NCBI GenBank assembly: GCA_008086245.1
Contig: VSIX01000033.1
Location: forward strand, 60,285-124,284
Source of the DNA: Candidatus Mcinerneyibacterium aminivorans
Lineage (GTDB): Bacteria; Macinerneyibacteriota; Macinerneyibacteria; Macinerneyibacteriales; Macinerneyibacteriaceae
Direction of reading: 5' to 3'
Length of the DNA: 64,000 nt
Shown here: positions 17,984-26,395 of the stretch, one piece after another
Layout: the number at the start of each line of letters is the position of its first letter
Numbering within the stretch: the first letter of the stretch is position 1
Program-made: the position numbers and the translations under genes
The notes under the pieces: model-generated
Databases searched by the model: none
What the model was told of the DNA's origin: nothing
Seen by the model: only the letters and a program-made list of their open reading frames with translations

Positions 17984-18478
17984 TTAAATCTTTTTAAACC
18001 TATCCTTTAATCTCTTATAGGATTCTTCTGGTTTCTCTATATAAATTTTCGACCCGCTTAAAATATCTATAAATCCAAGTTCATCATGATATCTGGGAAC
18101 AATATGACGGTGCAGATGTTTTATACTGGCTCCACTCGCCCTACCCAGATTTATACCAATGTTAAATCCATGTGGATTGTATTCTTCTTCCAGCAGATCC
18201 AGAGATCTATCCGTTAATTCTCTAAATATTATTTTTTCTTTTTTATTTAATTCTCTTATATCTTCTATATGCCTTTTTGGGAAAATCATAATATGTCCCG
18301 GATTATATGGATATAAATTAATTGTAACAATAAATTTTTCATTTCTATATACTTCTAATTTAGTTATTTTCTCATCATTATCTCTAATAGCACATAATAT
18401 ACATTTTTCTATGTTATTATTTCTTTTATCGTTTAAATATTCCCTTTTATTAATAGGGTAAAGATGTTTCTTAAACAT
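17984..18478 (-). CDS. HIT-family nucleotide hydrolase
   Basis: This is a 164-residue histidine-triad protein. The catalytic motif is HLHRHIVPR (HxHxH), preceded by the binding segment PYNPGHIMIFPKRHIEDI. The length and the early CILC pair (Cys-x-x-Cys) resemble the Ap4A-hydrolase/phosphorylase-like branch. It would split dinucleoside polyphosphates or AMP conjugates. The ATG at 18478 is chosen because it overlaps the adenine deaminase stop and has GGTGG upstream; the longer reading frame lies inside that gene. Adenine salvage and nucleotide hydrolysis thus share a unit. Confidence 0.88.
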   Translation of the reverse strand: MFKKHLYPINKREYLNDKRNNNIEKCILCAIRDNDEKITKLEVYRNEKFIVTINLYPYNPGHIMIFPKRHIEDIRELNKKEKIIFRELTDRSLDLLEEEYNPHGFNIGINLGRASGASIKHLHRHIVPRYHDELGFIDILSGSKIYIEKPEESYKRLKDRFKKI

Positions 18479-20150
18479 ACAGATCAACCACCTGGAAATT
18501 ATCAACATCTATTAAGCCCCTATCATTTATTTTTAACTTCGGAATAACCGATAAAGCTAAAAAGGATAAAGTACTCAATGGGTTTTTTAGTTTTACTCCA
18601 TTTTGTTTCAATTTTTTCTCCAAATTTTCATATCTATTTGCAATCTTTTTCAAAAGTTCATTGCTCATAATTCCATAAATAGGCAGAGGTATTTTTTCAA
18701 TTACATTTTGATTAAAAACAAAAATTATCCCCCCTCCCATACTTTTAAGCTTATTAACAGCAAAAGCCATATCCTTATCATTAGTACCAACAACTACAAT
18801 ATTATGAGAATCATGGTTATAACTTGAAGCAAGAGCTCCTTTCTTCAAATTTGTACCTTTTATATATCCGGTACTGTAATTGCTATTTCCGGTATATCTT
18901 TCAATTACAGACAGTTTGATAATGTCATTATCAACCGAAGTTTTCAAATATCCATTTTTGCTTTCCAGTTTTATCTTCTCCTCATCTGTTATTATATTAT
19001 TCTCTATTAATTTTATTATTCTTATCTTTTTATTTTTATCCTTAATTTTAAAATCATCAGGGTTAAATTTTTTAATTTTGAAATTATTCTTCTTTATATA
19101 GGTTTTTTGGGTATTAGTTTCCTGAAATGCTATTTTACCATTTTCATACAGTATTTTTCCATTTTTTATTACAGTGTTTAATTTAAAAGTCTTAATATCA
19201 TCAAAAATTGCCAGATCGGCAATATATCCAGGGGCTACACCCCCCTTTTTTTTAAATCTGAAAAAATTCGCTGGATTATAGGTCATACCTTTAAGAAGCA
19301 GAATCGGATCTATATCGTATTTTTCAACCGAATTTTTCATTTTATCCAGTATAAAATTTCCATTATACAAATCTTTAGGAGATATATCATCGGTTACCAG
19401 CATGAATCTATCATCGTTTTTATTATTTATTAATTTTATTAAATCCATATTTTTTGCTGAGCTGCCCTCCCTAATCATTATATGCATCCCTTTTTGCATT
19501 TTTTCTTTTGCTTCATCAATTCCCACACACTCATGGTCAGAATATATTCCGTGCCGTATATAAGAATCAAGTTTTTTTCCTGAAAGTCCCGGTGCATGCC
19601 CATCAATTAACATACCCGAAAAAAGTTCAATTTTGGAGAGTATTTTTTTATTTTTATTAATAACAGAAGGATAATCCATTATTTCTCCAAGTCCAATAAT
19701 TTCGGGAAACTCTTTTAATTTTTTTAATTTATCAATTCCAAGATCTTCATGCACTGTCTCAAGAGAGGAAGCGGGGACACAGGAAGGCGCTTGAAAATAA
19801 AAATCAATTGGTAACTTCCTGGTTCGATTTATTAAAAATTTTATTCCTTCTACACCCGCAACATTTGCAATCTCATGGGGATCGCAAACAACTGTAGTTA
19901 CTCCGTTTTTTAAAAAATGGGAATAGAGTTGCTGGGGAGTTACATGCGAACTTTCAAGATGTATATGTCCCTCTATAAATGAAGGAGATACAAATTTATT
20001 ATCACAGTTAATTGTTTTTTTGGCCGTGTAGTTGCCATCAAAGCCCCATATTATTCCATTTTTAATAAAGATATTTGTTTTATAAATTTTTGATGTAAAG
20101 ATATTAATCAAATTTGCATTTTCAAGCTTTAAATCCATTATCATTTTCAT
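18471..20150 (-). CDS. ade: adenine deaminase
   Basis: The enzyme converts adenine to hypoxanthine and ammonia for purine salvage. The amidohydrolase metal motif GHIHLESSHVTPQQLY lies near residues 58-73, with VVCDPHEIANVAG, GHAPGLSGK and ISDHECVG-like metal or substrate motifs following. The C-terminal adenine deaminase domain shows SYNHDSHNIVVVGTND and GIMSN. At 559 residues it is full length. Of three clustered ATGs, the one at 20144 has the best spacing to GGAGG (9 bases). It overlaps the DUF2225 gene at the 5' end and the HIT gene at the 3' end. Confidence 0.95.
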   Translation of the reverse strand: MKMIMDLKLENANLINIFTSKIYKTNIFIKNGIIWGFDGNYTAKKTINCDNKFVSPSFIEGHIHLESSHVTPQQLYSHFLKNGVTTVVCDPHEIANVAGVEGIKFLINRTRKLPIDFYFQAPSCVPASSLETVHEDLGIDKLKKLKEFPEIIGLGEIMDYPSVINKNKKILSKIELFSGMLIDGHAPGLSGKKLDSYIRHGIYSDHECVGIDEAKEKMQKGMHIMIREGSSAKNMDLIKLINNKNDDRFMLVTDDISPKDLYNGNFILDKMKNSVEKYDIDPILLLKGMTYNPANFFRFKKKGGVAPGYIADLAIFDDIKTFKLNTVIKNGKILYENGKIAFQETNTQKTYIKKNNFKIKKFNPDDFKIKDKNKKIRIIKLIENNIITDEEKIKLESKNGYLKTSVDNDIIKLSVIERYTGNSNYSTGYIKGTNLKKGALASSYNHDSHNIVVVGTNDKDMAFAVNKLKSMGGGIIFVFNQNVIEKIPLPIYGIMSNELLKKIANRYENLEKKLKQNGVKLKNPLSTLSFLALSVIPKLKINDRGLIDVDNFQVVDLYV

Positions 20151-20775
20151 ATTCCTCCAGTATTTTCATTGCAAAATTTAGATACTTTTTATATTTTTGC
20201 GGAATATGCTTCATTTTAACAAGATCTAAAAAATGAAATGTAGCCTTTTTGAAATTATCCATTTCATAATTAATATATCCCATTAAATATCTTGATACAA
20301 ATATATCTTCAAAATCATAGTTTGAAGAATTTTTTAATATTGACTCTGAGAGAGTAAGAATTTTTTGGGAGGATTTTAATCTGCTATTTTCTTTCTTTTT
20401 ATCTTTAGCAATCCAGTAAGATTTTAAATAGTAATCAATTATTGACATCTCATCTTCTTTTAGAATTTGAGCTATTTGTCCGGCCCTGTAAAATTTATAA
20501 AAAAGATCTATATCATTTTTTTCCAGATTTCTGATTTTCTTTTTAATTTTTTCAGAAAAGTTTACTGTGTTATACTCATAATTAAACTTATCATCATATC
20601 CCGAAAAATGGCATGAATTGCAAAACCAGATATAATAGTGTAAAAGATCATCTTTTTCTTCAAACTTGGGTTTAAAATCAAGCCTATATCCACCTATTTT
20701 ATAGTCGGTTAGGACCTCTCCTTTGAATTTGCTACCACATATGGGACATTTGACATCAATACTGTAAATCTTCAT
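20122..20775 (-). CDS. DUF2225 zinc-ribbon protein
   Basis: The 217-residue protein starts with a treble-Cys zinc ribbon: CPICGSKF at residues 10-17 and FCNSCHFSGYDDKF near 51-64, the hallmark of DUF2225. The rest (about 75-215) is helical with TPR-like pairs such as VSRYLMGYINYEMDNFKKAT. No biochemical role is established for this family. It has no signal peptide. It is first in a unit with adenine deaminase, the HIT protein and aldolase, and its promoter predicts a leaderless mRNA. Confidence 0.85.
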   Translation of the reverse strand: MKIYSIDVKCPICGSKFKGEVLTDYKIGGYRLDFKPKFEEKDDLLHYYIWFCNSCHFSGYDDKFNYEYNTVNFSEKIKKKIRNLEKNDIDLFYKFYRAGQIAQILKEDEMSIIDYYLKSYWIAKDKKKENSRLKSSQKILTLSESILKNSSNYDFEDIFVSRYLMGYINYEMDNFKKATFHFLDLVKMKHIPQKYKKYLNFAMKILEEYENDNGFKA

Positions 20776-20782
20776 ATGATTT

Positions 20783-20810
20783 ATTATAATTTATATTTAA
20801 TATTTTACAA
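20783..20810 (-). promoter_or_regulatory. promoter of the DUF2225 unit, leaderless type
   Basis: TTGTAA at 20810-20805 and TATAAT at 20788-20783 are 16 bases apart. The ATG at 20775 is seven bases past the -10 box and no ribosome site fits between. Confidence 0.65.
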
Positions 20811-20901
20811 GATTTATTTTAAAACTAAAGCCCCGCATTCTATAGTCCTAATTAAATAATTTAATAGATTTAATTAAAATTTATAAGTTTATTTTTAGTA
20901 T

Positions 20902-20929
20902 TTGATTTAACTCTATTAGATGTTATGTT
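20902..20929 (+). promoter_or_regulatory. promoter of the DUF3108 gene, leaderless type
   Basis: TTGATT at 20902-20907 and TATGTT at 20924-20929 are 16 bases apart. The ATG at 20936 follows the -10 box by six bases, so transcription should begin at or next to the start codon. Confidence 0.55.
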
Positions 20930-20935
20930 TTAAAT

Positions 20936-21643
20936 ATGAAAAATAAAATAGTTATATTTATTTTTATTCTAATTCTGCTGATTTCCCCACTTTTTTCCAT
21001 CTCATACAATTATAAAGTAAAATCTATGGGAATTACTGTAGCAAAAGCCCAATTTACAGAAAGAATCGATGACAAGAAAATTTATTTAACCACCAAGACT
21101 AAAAGCAAAAAAGTTTTTTCAATTTTTAAAAAAGTTAATAATGAATATTATACAATTATAGACAAAGAAACTTTTTACCCGTTATTCCAGGAAAAGAACC
21201 TAACAGGGAATAGAAAATATTACAATTATTTTTATCAGGGTAAAAACATATTTCTTTCTGAAGCCGGTATGCTGCATTTTAAAGAAAAATATATCACCAA
21301 TCTCTTTGCCCTTTTTTATTATATAAAAAAAAATAAGCCTAAATACTATTTTGAAATCCCTTCTATCTCATGCAACACTCTATGGAAGATAAAAGTTTTT
21401 TATAATGGTACCCACACCATAGATTTTAATAATCAAAAAATAGAAACCCTCGAATATATTTTAAAATTTAAGGCATTGGAAAAATTTGAAAAAATGAAAA
21501 ACCGCTACAAAGATATGTTTTTAAAAGAAGCTTACTGGAATTCAAGTGTAATAAAGCTTTATATAGACAGGAATAAAAATATTCTTTATAAGTCTATATT
21601 AGAATCATTTGATCCCAATCTGGTTTTAATATTAGAAGGCTAA
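20936..21643 (+). CDS. DUF3108 exported protein
   Basis: This 235-residue protein starts with a signal peptide (IVIFIFILILLISPLFS, cleavage near residue 22). The mature part begins YNYKVKSMGITVAKAQ, then IYLTTKTKSKKVFSIFKKVN and KETFYPLFQEKNLTG, the strand pattern of DUF3108, whose members are periplasmic with a beta-rich fold of unknown function. It ends with YIDRNKNILYKSILE. It stands alone; proS downstream has its own promoter and ribosome site. Confidence 0.75.
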   Translation: MKNKIVIFIFILILLISPLFSISYNYKVKSMGITVAKAQFTERIDDKKIYLTTKTKSKKVFSIFKKVNNEYYTIIDKETFYPLFQEKNLTGNRKYYNYFYQGKNIFLSEAGMLHFKEKYITNLFALFYYIKKNKPKYYFEIPSISCNTLWKIKVFYNGTHTIDFNNQKIETLEYILKFKALEKFEKMKNRYKDMFLKEAYWNSSVIKLYIDRNKNILYKSILESFDPNLVLILEG

Positions 21644-21659
21644 TTCAAATAAAAATTTC

Positions 21660-21688
21660 TTGATATTTATTTTTTAAAAAGTTATAGT
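21660..21688 (+). promoter_or_regulatory. promoter of proS
   Basis: TTGATA at 21660-21665 and TATAGT at 21683-21688 are 17 bases apart. A leader of about 22 bases carries AAGGAG eight bases before the ATG at 21717. Confidence 0.55.
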
Positions 21689-21716
21689 TAGAGAAAGTTT
21701 AGAAGGAGTGATATCT

Positions 21717-23447
21717 ATGAGAATGAATAATTTACTACTTAAAACAAGAAAAAATCCACCAAAAAATTCCGAAATGCCCAGTCACCAATTTCTAATTCGA
21801 GGGGGATATATCAATCAGGTTTCTTCGGGAATTTACACATACCTTCCCTTGGGGTTTAAAGTAAAAACCAACATTGAAAATATAATACGAGAAGAAATGA
21901 ACAAAATAAATGGTCAGGAAATTTCAATGCCTGTTGTTCATCCTGCTGAATTGTGGAAAGCTACAAAAAGGTTTGATGAAGTGGGAAAAGAGCTTCTTAG
22001 ATTTAAAGATAGAAGGGGCAAAGACCATGTTATAGCAATGACTCATGAAGAAACAGCAGTAGATCTTTTTAAACAAAATATTTCATCCTATAAAGAACTA
22101 CCCTTTACGGTATATCATTTTCAAACAAAATTTAGAGATGAATTAAGAAGTCGTGGAGGGCTGTTAAGAGTAAGGGAATTTACAATGAAGGATGCTTATT
22201 CATACCACCGAAATCAGGAAAGTCTTGAAAAAACATATTCACAGGTTCATAAAGCCTATGAAAATATGTTTAAAAGAGCGGGATTAAATGATTTTGTTTC
22301 AGTAGAATCTGCAGTGGGAGCCATGGGAGGAAATAAAGCCCATGAATTCATTGCAATAAATGAAATGGGAGAGGATTCAATTATAAGATGCACAGATTGT
22401 AGTTACAGGGCTAATATTGAAGTTGGAGAAACTGCCATCAAAGATTATCCGGAAGAACCTAAAAAATTAGAAAAAATTCATACCCCTGAGGCTAAAACCA
22501 TTGATGATTTATGTAAATTTCTTGACATCTCCCGGGAAAAAACTGCAAAAGCAGTTTTTTTCAAAAACGATGAAAAAATATACTTTCTGTTAATCAGAGG
22601 TGACCTCGAGATTAATGAAAACAAAATAAAAGAAGCATTAAAGGTTCCTGAATTATCCTATGCAGAAGAAGAAGACATAAAGTCAATAGGTGCAGAACCT
22701 GGATACGCCTCACCTATAGGCATAAATAATGAAAATGTTGAAATTTATATTGATGAATCATTGATGAATACTAATAACCTCGTTACAGGAGCAAATGAAA
22801 CTAATTACCATTATAAAAATTTTAATATTAAAAGAGATTTAGATAAAAATAAATATGAAGTAGTTTCAATATATAAGGTTAAAGATGGAGATAAATGTCC
22901 CAGGTGCAATGGCACCCTTAAATTTGAAAATGGAATAGAAATAGGTAACATCTTTCAGCTCGGTTATAAATACTCCAAATCCACTAATACAACCTATTTA
23001 GATGAAAATGGCAAAGCTCAAAACTTCATTATGGCTTCCTATGGAATTGGAATAGGGAGGTTAATGGCCACAATTATTGAAGATAATCATGATGAATACG
23101 GTCCTATCTGGCCCATTACCGTCTCTCCTTTTGATGTACATATTGTAGCTATAAATCTAGATAATAAAAAAGTCAAAAACGAAGCAGAAAAGATCTACAG
23201 AAAATTAAAAGAAAATAATATTAATGTAATTTTTGATGATAGAGATGAAAGAGCAGGAGTACAATTCAATGATGCTGACTTAATAGGGGCACCTTTCAGA
23301 TTGACAGTTTCATCAAGAAACCTAAAAGACAGTAAAATTGAATTTAAAAGACGTGATGAGGATAACTCCCAGAAACTGGATAAAAGTAATATAATTAAAG
23401 AAATAATAGATAAGGTAGAAAAAGAATACGATAAGTATTCTCTCTAA
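21717..23447 (+). CDS. proS: prolyl-tRNA synthetase
   Basis: ProRS charges tRNA-Pro with proline. Class II motifs are visible: IRGGYINQVSSGIYTYLPLG (motif 1 region), FRDELRSRGGLLRVREFTMK (motif 2) and GIGIGRLMA (motif 3). The editing insertion that hydrolyses Ala-tRNA-Pro covers about residues 220-390, so this is the bacterial type. The anticodon-binding domain (about 470-576) has FDDRDERAGVQFNDADLIG. The ATG at 21717 is used because AAGGAG is eight bases upstream; an in-frame GTG three codons earlier overlaps that site. The product is 576 residues. Confidence 0.97.
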   Translation: MRMNNLLLKTRKNPPKNSEMPSHQFLIRGGYINQVSSGIYTYLPLGFKVKTNIENIIREEMNKINGQEISMPVVHPAELWKATKRFDEVGKELLRFKDRRGKDHVIAMTHEETAVDLFKQNISSYKELPFTVYHFQTKFRDELRSRGGLLRVREFTMKDAYSYHRNQESLEKTYSQVHKAYENMFKRAGLNDFVSVESAVGAMGGNKAHEFIAINEMGEDSIIRCTDCSYRANIEVGETAIKDYPEEPKKLEKIHTPEAKTIDDLCKFLDISREKTAKAVFFKNDEKIYFLLIRGDLEINENKIKEALKVPELSYAEEEDIKSIGAEPGYASPIGINNENVEIYIDESLMNTNNLVTGANETNYHYKNFNIKRDLDKNKYEVVSIYKVKDGDKCPRCNGTLKFENGIEIGNIFQLGYKYSKSTNTTYLDENGKAQNFIMASYGIGIGRLMATIIEDNHDEYGPIWPITVSPFDVHIVAINLDNKKVKNEAEKIYRKLKENNINVIFDDRDERAGVQFNDADLIGAPFRLTVSSRNLKDSKIEFKRRDEDNSQKLDKSNIIKEIIDKVEKEYDKYSL

Positions 23448-23459
23448 ACTGGAGATTTA

Positions 23460-24140
23460 ATGTTTACAGGAACTATAGTAAATGCCGGAGCCGTTATTAT
23501 TGGCAGCCTTATAGGTATAGTATTTCATAAGAATTTCCCTAAAAACTTTAAAAGGATTGTCTTTAACGGCCTCGGTCTTGCTACTATATTCCTGGGAATT
23601 ACGATGGCATTGAATCAAACAAATTTTTTAATTTTAATTTTCAGTATTTTACTCGGGGGGTTAATAGGAGAATTTATCAAACTTGAACACTTTTTGACCT
23701 CGATAGGAAACAGAATAAAAAAAATAACAAAATCTGAAAATGATAAATTTGTGGAAGGAATGATTGCTGCTTTTCTTTTATTTTGTATGGGTTCAATGAC
23801 CTTTGTAGGTTCAATTGATGCCGGATTAAGGGGAAACAACCAGTTATTATTTACTAAATCTTTAATGGATTTTTTTGCATCTACTTTTCTTGCTTCAACA
23901 TATGGGATTGGCGTTCTGTTTTCGTTTATCCCCCTGCTTATTTTTCAGGGAGGACTCACTATTTCTGCATCATATGCTGAAGTGATTTTCACTGACCCTA
24001 TGATCAATAATTTAACCGCCGTAGGAGGGCTTATTATTATTGCTCTTGGTTTAAATCTTCTCGATTTGAAAGAAATTAAAGTCGCCAATTTTCTACCTGC
24101 CCTTTTAATTGTTATCCTTTTATCATTAATCTTTTTATAG
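23460..24140 (+). CDS. DUF554 membrane protein
   Basis: The 226-residue protein has about six to seven membrane spans and the family opening MFTGTIVNAGAVIIGSLIG, followed by GLATIFLGITMAL, FCMGSMTFVGSIDAGLRG and LTAVGGLIIIALGLNLLDLK. DUF554 (YdfK-like) proteins are inner-membrane proteins, possibly transporters, without a proven substrate. GGAG precedes the ATG. It begins 13 bases after proS and probably shares its mRNA. It ends one base from the convergent GNAT gene. Confidence 0.88.
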   Translation: MFTGTIVNAGAVIIGSLIGIVFHKNFPKNFKRIVFNGLGLATIFLGITMALNQTNFLILIFSILLGGLIGEFIKLEHFLTSIGNRIKKITKSENDKFVEGMIAAFLLFCMGSMTFVGSIDAGLRGNNQLLFTKSLMDFFASTFLASTYGIGVLFSFIPLLIFQGGLTISASYAEVIFTDPMINNLTAVGGLIIIALGLNLLDLKEIKVANFLPALLIVILLSLIFL

Positions 24141-24141
24141 A

Positions 24142-24711
24142 TTAATCCAGGTCCTTTTGTAGTAGTGAAAAGACCATTTCATCAGTATAGCCTTTACCTT
24201 TAATGTACACAAATTCCCTTAAGGTTCCCTCATATTTAAAACCAAACTTGTTTGCAATATGCATGGAGGCTTTGTTTTCCGGCATACAGCGAATTTCTAT
24301 TCTATTTAAATCTATATTCTTAAAAATATTTAAAATAAAAAAGCTTACCAATTCCGAAACATACCCTTTATTCCAGTAGGAAACCAAAAGGTCAGCACCC
24401 AGCTCTGCTTTTTTTGATTTACTATCATAATAATGAATTGCAAATGTCCCAATTTTTTGTTTTGTTTTACTTTTTTTTAAACTAACAGCCCACCTTATTC
24501 CTTTTTTGCTCTTAAACATTTTATTCATTTTATTTATATACTTAACGGCCTCTTTTTTATTTTTCATTATTTTTGATTGCATAAATTTCATGACTTTACT
24601 GTCAGAATAAAGATTATAAATAAGTTTTTCATCGCTGTTGGACAATTTATCCAGTATTAATCTTGAAGTTTCGAAATGATGATATTTTCTCTTTTCAAAT
24701 ATTTTATTCAT
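24142..24711 (-). CDS. GNAT N-acetyltransferase, RimJ/RimL-like
   Basis: This 189-residue protein has the N-terminal ETSRLILDKLSNSDEKLIYN typical of RimJ/RimL-like acetyltransferases and a central KKAELGADLLVSYWNKGYVSE region (the acetyl-CoA loop is degenerate compared with the QxxGxG/A pattern). The C-terminal NKASMHIANKFGFKYEGTLR with a final FVYIKGKGYTDEMVFS follows the family. It would acetylate an amino group on a protein or small molecule. The ATG at 24711 has GGAGG seven bases upstream; the frame extends 15 codons further without a ribosome site. Confidence 0.88.
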   Translation of the reverse strand: MNKIFEKRKYHHFETSRLILDKLSNSDEKLIYNLYSDSKVMKFMQSKIMKNKKEAVKYINKMNKMFKSKKGIRWAVSLKKSKTKQKIGTFAIHYYDSKSKKAELGADLLVSYWNKGYVSELVSFFILNIFKNIDLNRIEIRCMPENKASMHIANKFGFKYEGTLREFVYIKGKGYTDEMVFSLLQKDLD

Positions 24712-24784
24712 AACCAACCCTCCATTTCCATCTTTACATAATAACATAGCATACATTTAATAATATATATAGAATTTCTTCTAT

Positions 24785-24812
24785 TTGAATTATTTCTTAT
24801 ATTTGTTATAAT
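24785..24812 (+). promoter_or_regulatory. promoter of the 24819 gene, leaderless type
   Basis: TTGAAT at 24785-24790 and a consensus TATAAT at 24807-24812 are 16 bases apart. The ATG at 24819 comes six bases after the -10 box. Confidence 0.65.
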
Positions 24813-24818
24813 TACAAC

Positions 24819-26384
24819 ATGAAAATGAAATTTGATTCGTATAAGAAGTCTAGATTCCTCGAAATATTTACTTTCATATTCATTCTGATAAGTATTGCAG
24901 TAATCTCTGTATATGTATTGCTAAATGATACTGAAAAAATAATTAAACAATATCAAAACTCATCAATTTTCTATACAGTATTGTTTTTATATATTTGCTA
25001 TTCAATACCCTTTTTATGGAACGTATATGATAAAATATTGAATATTAAAGAATATATTTCAGAAAGTGATATACAAAATCTTTTAACAACTGAATATTAT
25101 AAAATAAGATTAAACAATTACCGCATTTATCTTCAATATCCCATAATACTAATTATATTTACTTCCCTATTTATTATGCCGTTATTTGATTTTCTGATTG
25201 GGGGAATTTATATGATGCTTCTTGCATTTTATTTTTTCTTTATGCCCCAAATATATCATTATTCAAAGCATGTCAGCTATTTAAGTTTTAAAAATTTTTT
25301 GCAAAGTGAAAGAGCTGATTCATACAATACACAAAAAGTATTTCAGGAATTATGGAAAAAATCCGAACATTTCCTTCTAAAAATTTTCTCCCTTGAGGAA
25401 AACGATATATTCGACATTTATACAAAAAAAATAGATAAATTAATAAAAACAAATCATTTCGACCGATTGTATAATCTTTTAAATGATTTTTACAACTACA
25501 TAAATTATCGCAATGAGCTATTTTTAATAAATAATACCCTGCTTTATTTTCTTGACTTTCATTTTAGAATATGGGATAAGAAAAATATTTCTAAAGGTGA
25601 TATTCAGGAATCACTCAGTTTAATTAATTATATAATAGAAAAAATTGAAGTAATCTCTTTAAAAAATAAACGCAATTCCGAGTTTAATATGTTTATTAAA
25701 TCTTTAAAAATGCATATAGAATATGTCAACTATCATTATAAAGACAAATTCAATGCTTATATAGATTATTTATTTCAATCTTTCTCTTTTACACTTTTCC
25801 GGAATATTCAGCTAAGCTACAGTAAACATAATTGGAAAAATATATTTCCAGAAGAATGGAAAATATCCAAGGATAAAATAAAAAATAAAAAACCTATTGC
25901 AGCAGCTTTCTTTGATAACTTTACAATATTTATCAATAATCATTTTTATGATATGAATAAAGAATTAGAACTTAGCATAAAAAATATAATACAGGGAATT
26001 TTTGATAATTTTGAACCCAACCTCCTTGCAAGGCTTTTATTTTTTATTTTATCCCAGCCAATTTCTGATAACCAAATTTTAAAAGAAAATATTGAAACAT
26101 TAATAATCAATTTAAAAAGTTTTGAATTAACCCAATTCAATATAGATGAAAAAAACTCATCACAGACTGTAAAAAATCAAATTCGGGACTATAAAAATAT
26201 TAGCGAAAAAAATACATATGAATTTATGAGATATATGTTTCCAAATCTTTTCAAACCAGACATTTTAAATTCAGTAATAAATTACCTCAAAGAATTAAAA
26301 AACAGATATCAAAAGGAACCTGCCGCATATTATAATATAGAATCCTATATTAATATTCTGGAAAATATGACAGAAAAAAAATAA
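24819..26384 (+). CDS. membrane protein of unknown function
   Basis: I do not recognise this 521-residue protein. It has about four membrane spans in its first 160 residues (FLEIFTFIFILISIAVISVY at 13-32, ILIIFTSLFIMPLFDFLIGG near 110), then a long cytoplasmic, helical, charged region to the end with many Asn, Lys and aromatic residues. There is no enzyme motif. The mRNA is probably leaderless. It is followed after 11 bases by the spermidine-synthase-like membrane protein, and no promoter separates them, so the two may act together at the inner membrane; that is inference from adjacency alone. Confidence 0.7.
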   Translation: MKMKFDSYKKSRFLEIFTFIFILISIAVISVYVLLNDTEKIIKQYQNSSIFYTVLFLYICYSIPFLWNVYDKILNIKEYISESDIQNLLTTEYYKIRLNNYRIYLQYPIILIIFTSLFIMPLFDFLIGGIYMMLLAFYFFFMPQIYHYSKHVSYLSFKNFLQSERADSYNTQKVFQELWKKSEHFLLKIFSLEENDIFDIYTKKIDKLIKTNHFDRLYNLLNDFYNYINYRNELFLINNTLLYFLDFHFRIWDKKNISKGDIQESLSLINYIIEKIEVISLKNKRNSEFNMFIKSLKMHIEYVNYHYKDKFNAYIDYLFQSFSFTLFRNIQLSYSKHNWKNIFPEEWKISKDKIKNKKPIAAAFFDNFTIFINNHFYDMNKELELSIKNIIQGIFDNFEPNLLARLLFFILSQPISDNQILKENIETLIINLKSFELTQFNIDEKNSSQTVKNQIRDYKNISEKNTYEFMRYMFPNLFKPDILNSVINYLKELKNRYQKEPAAYYNIESYINILENMTEKK

Positions 26385-26395
26385 AATTTAAAATT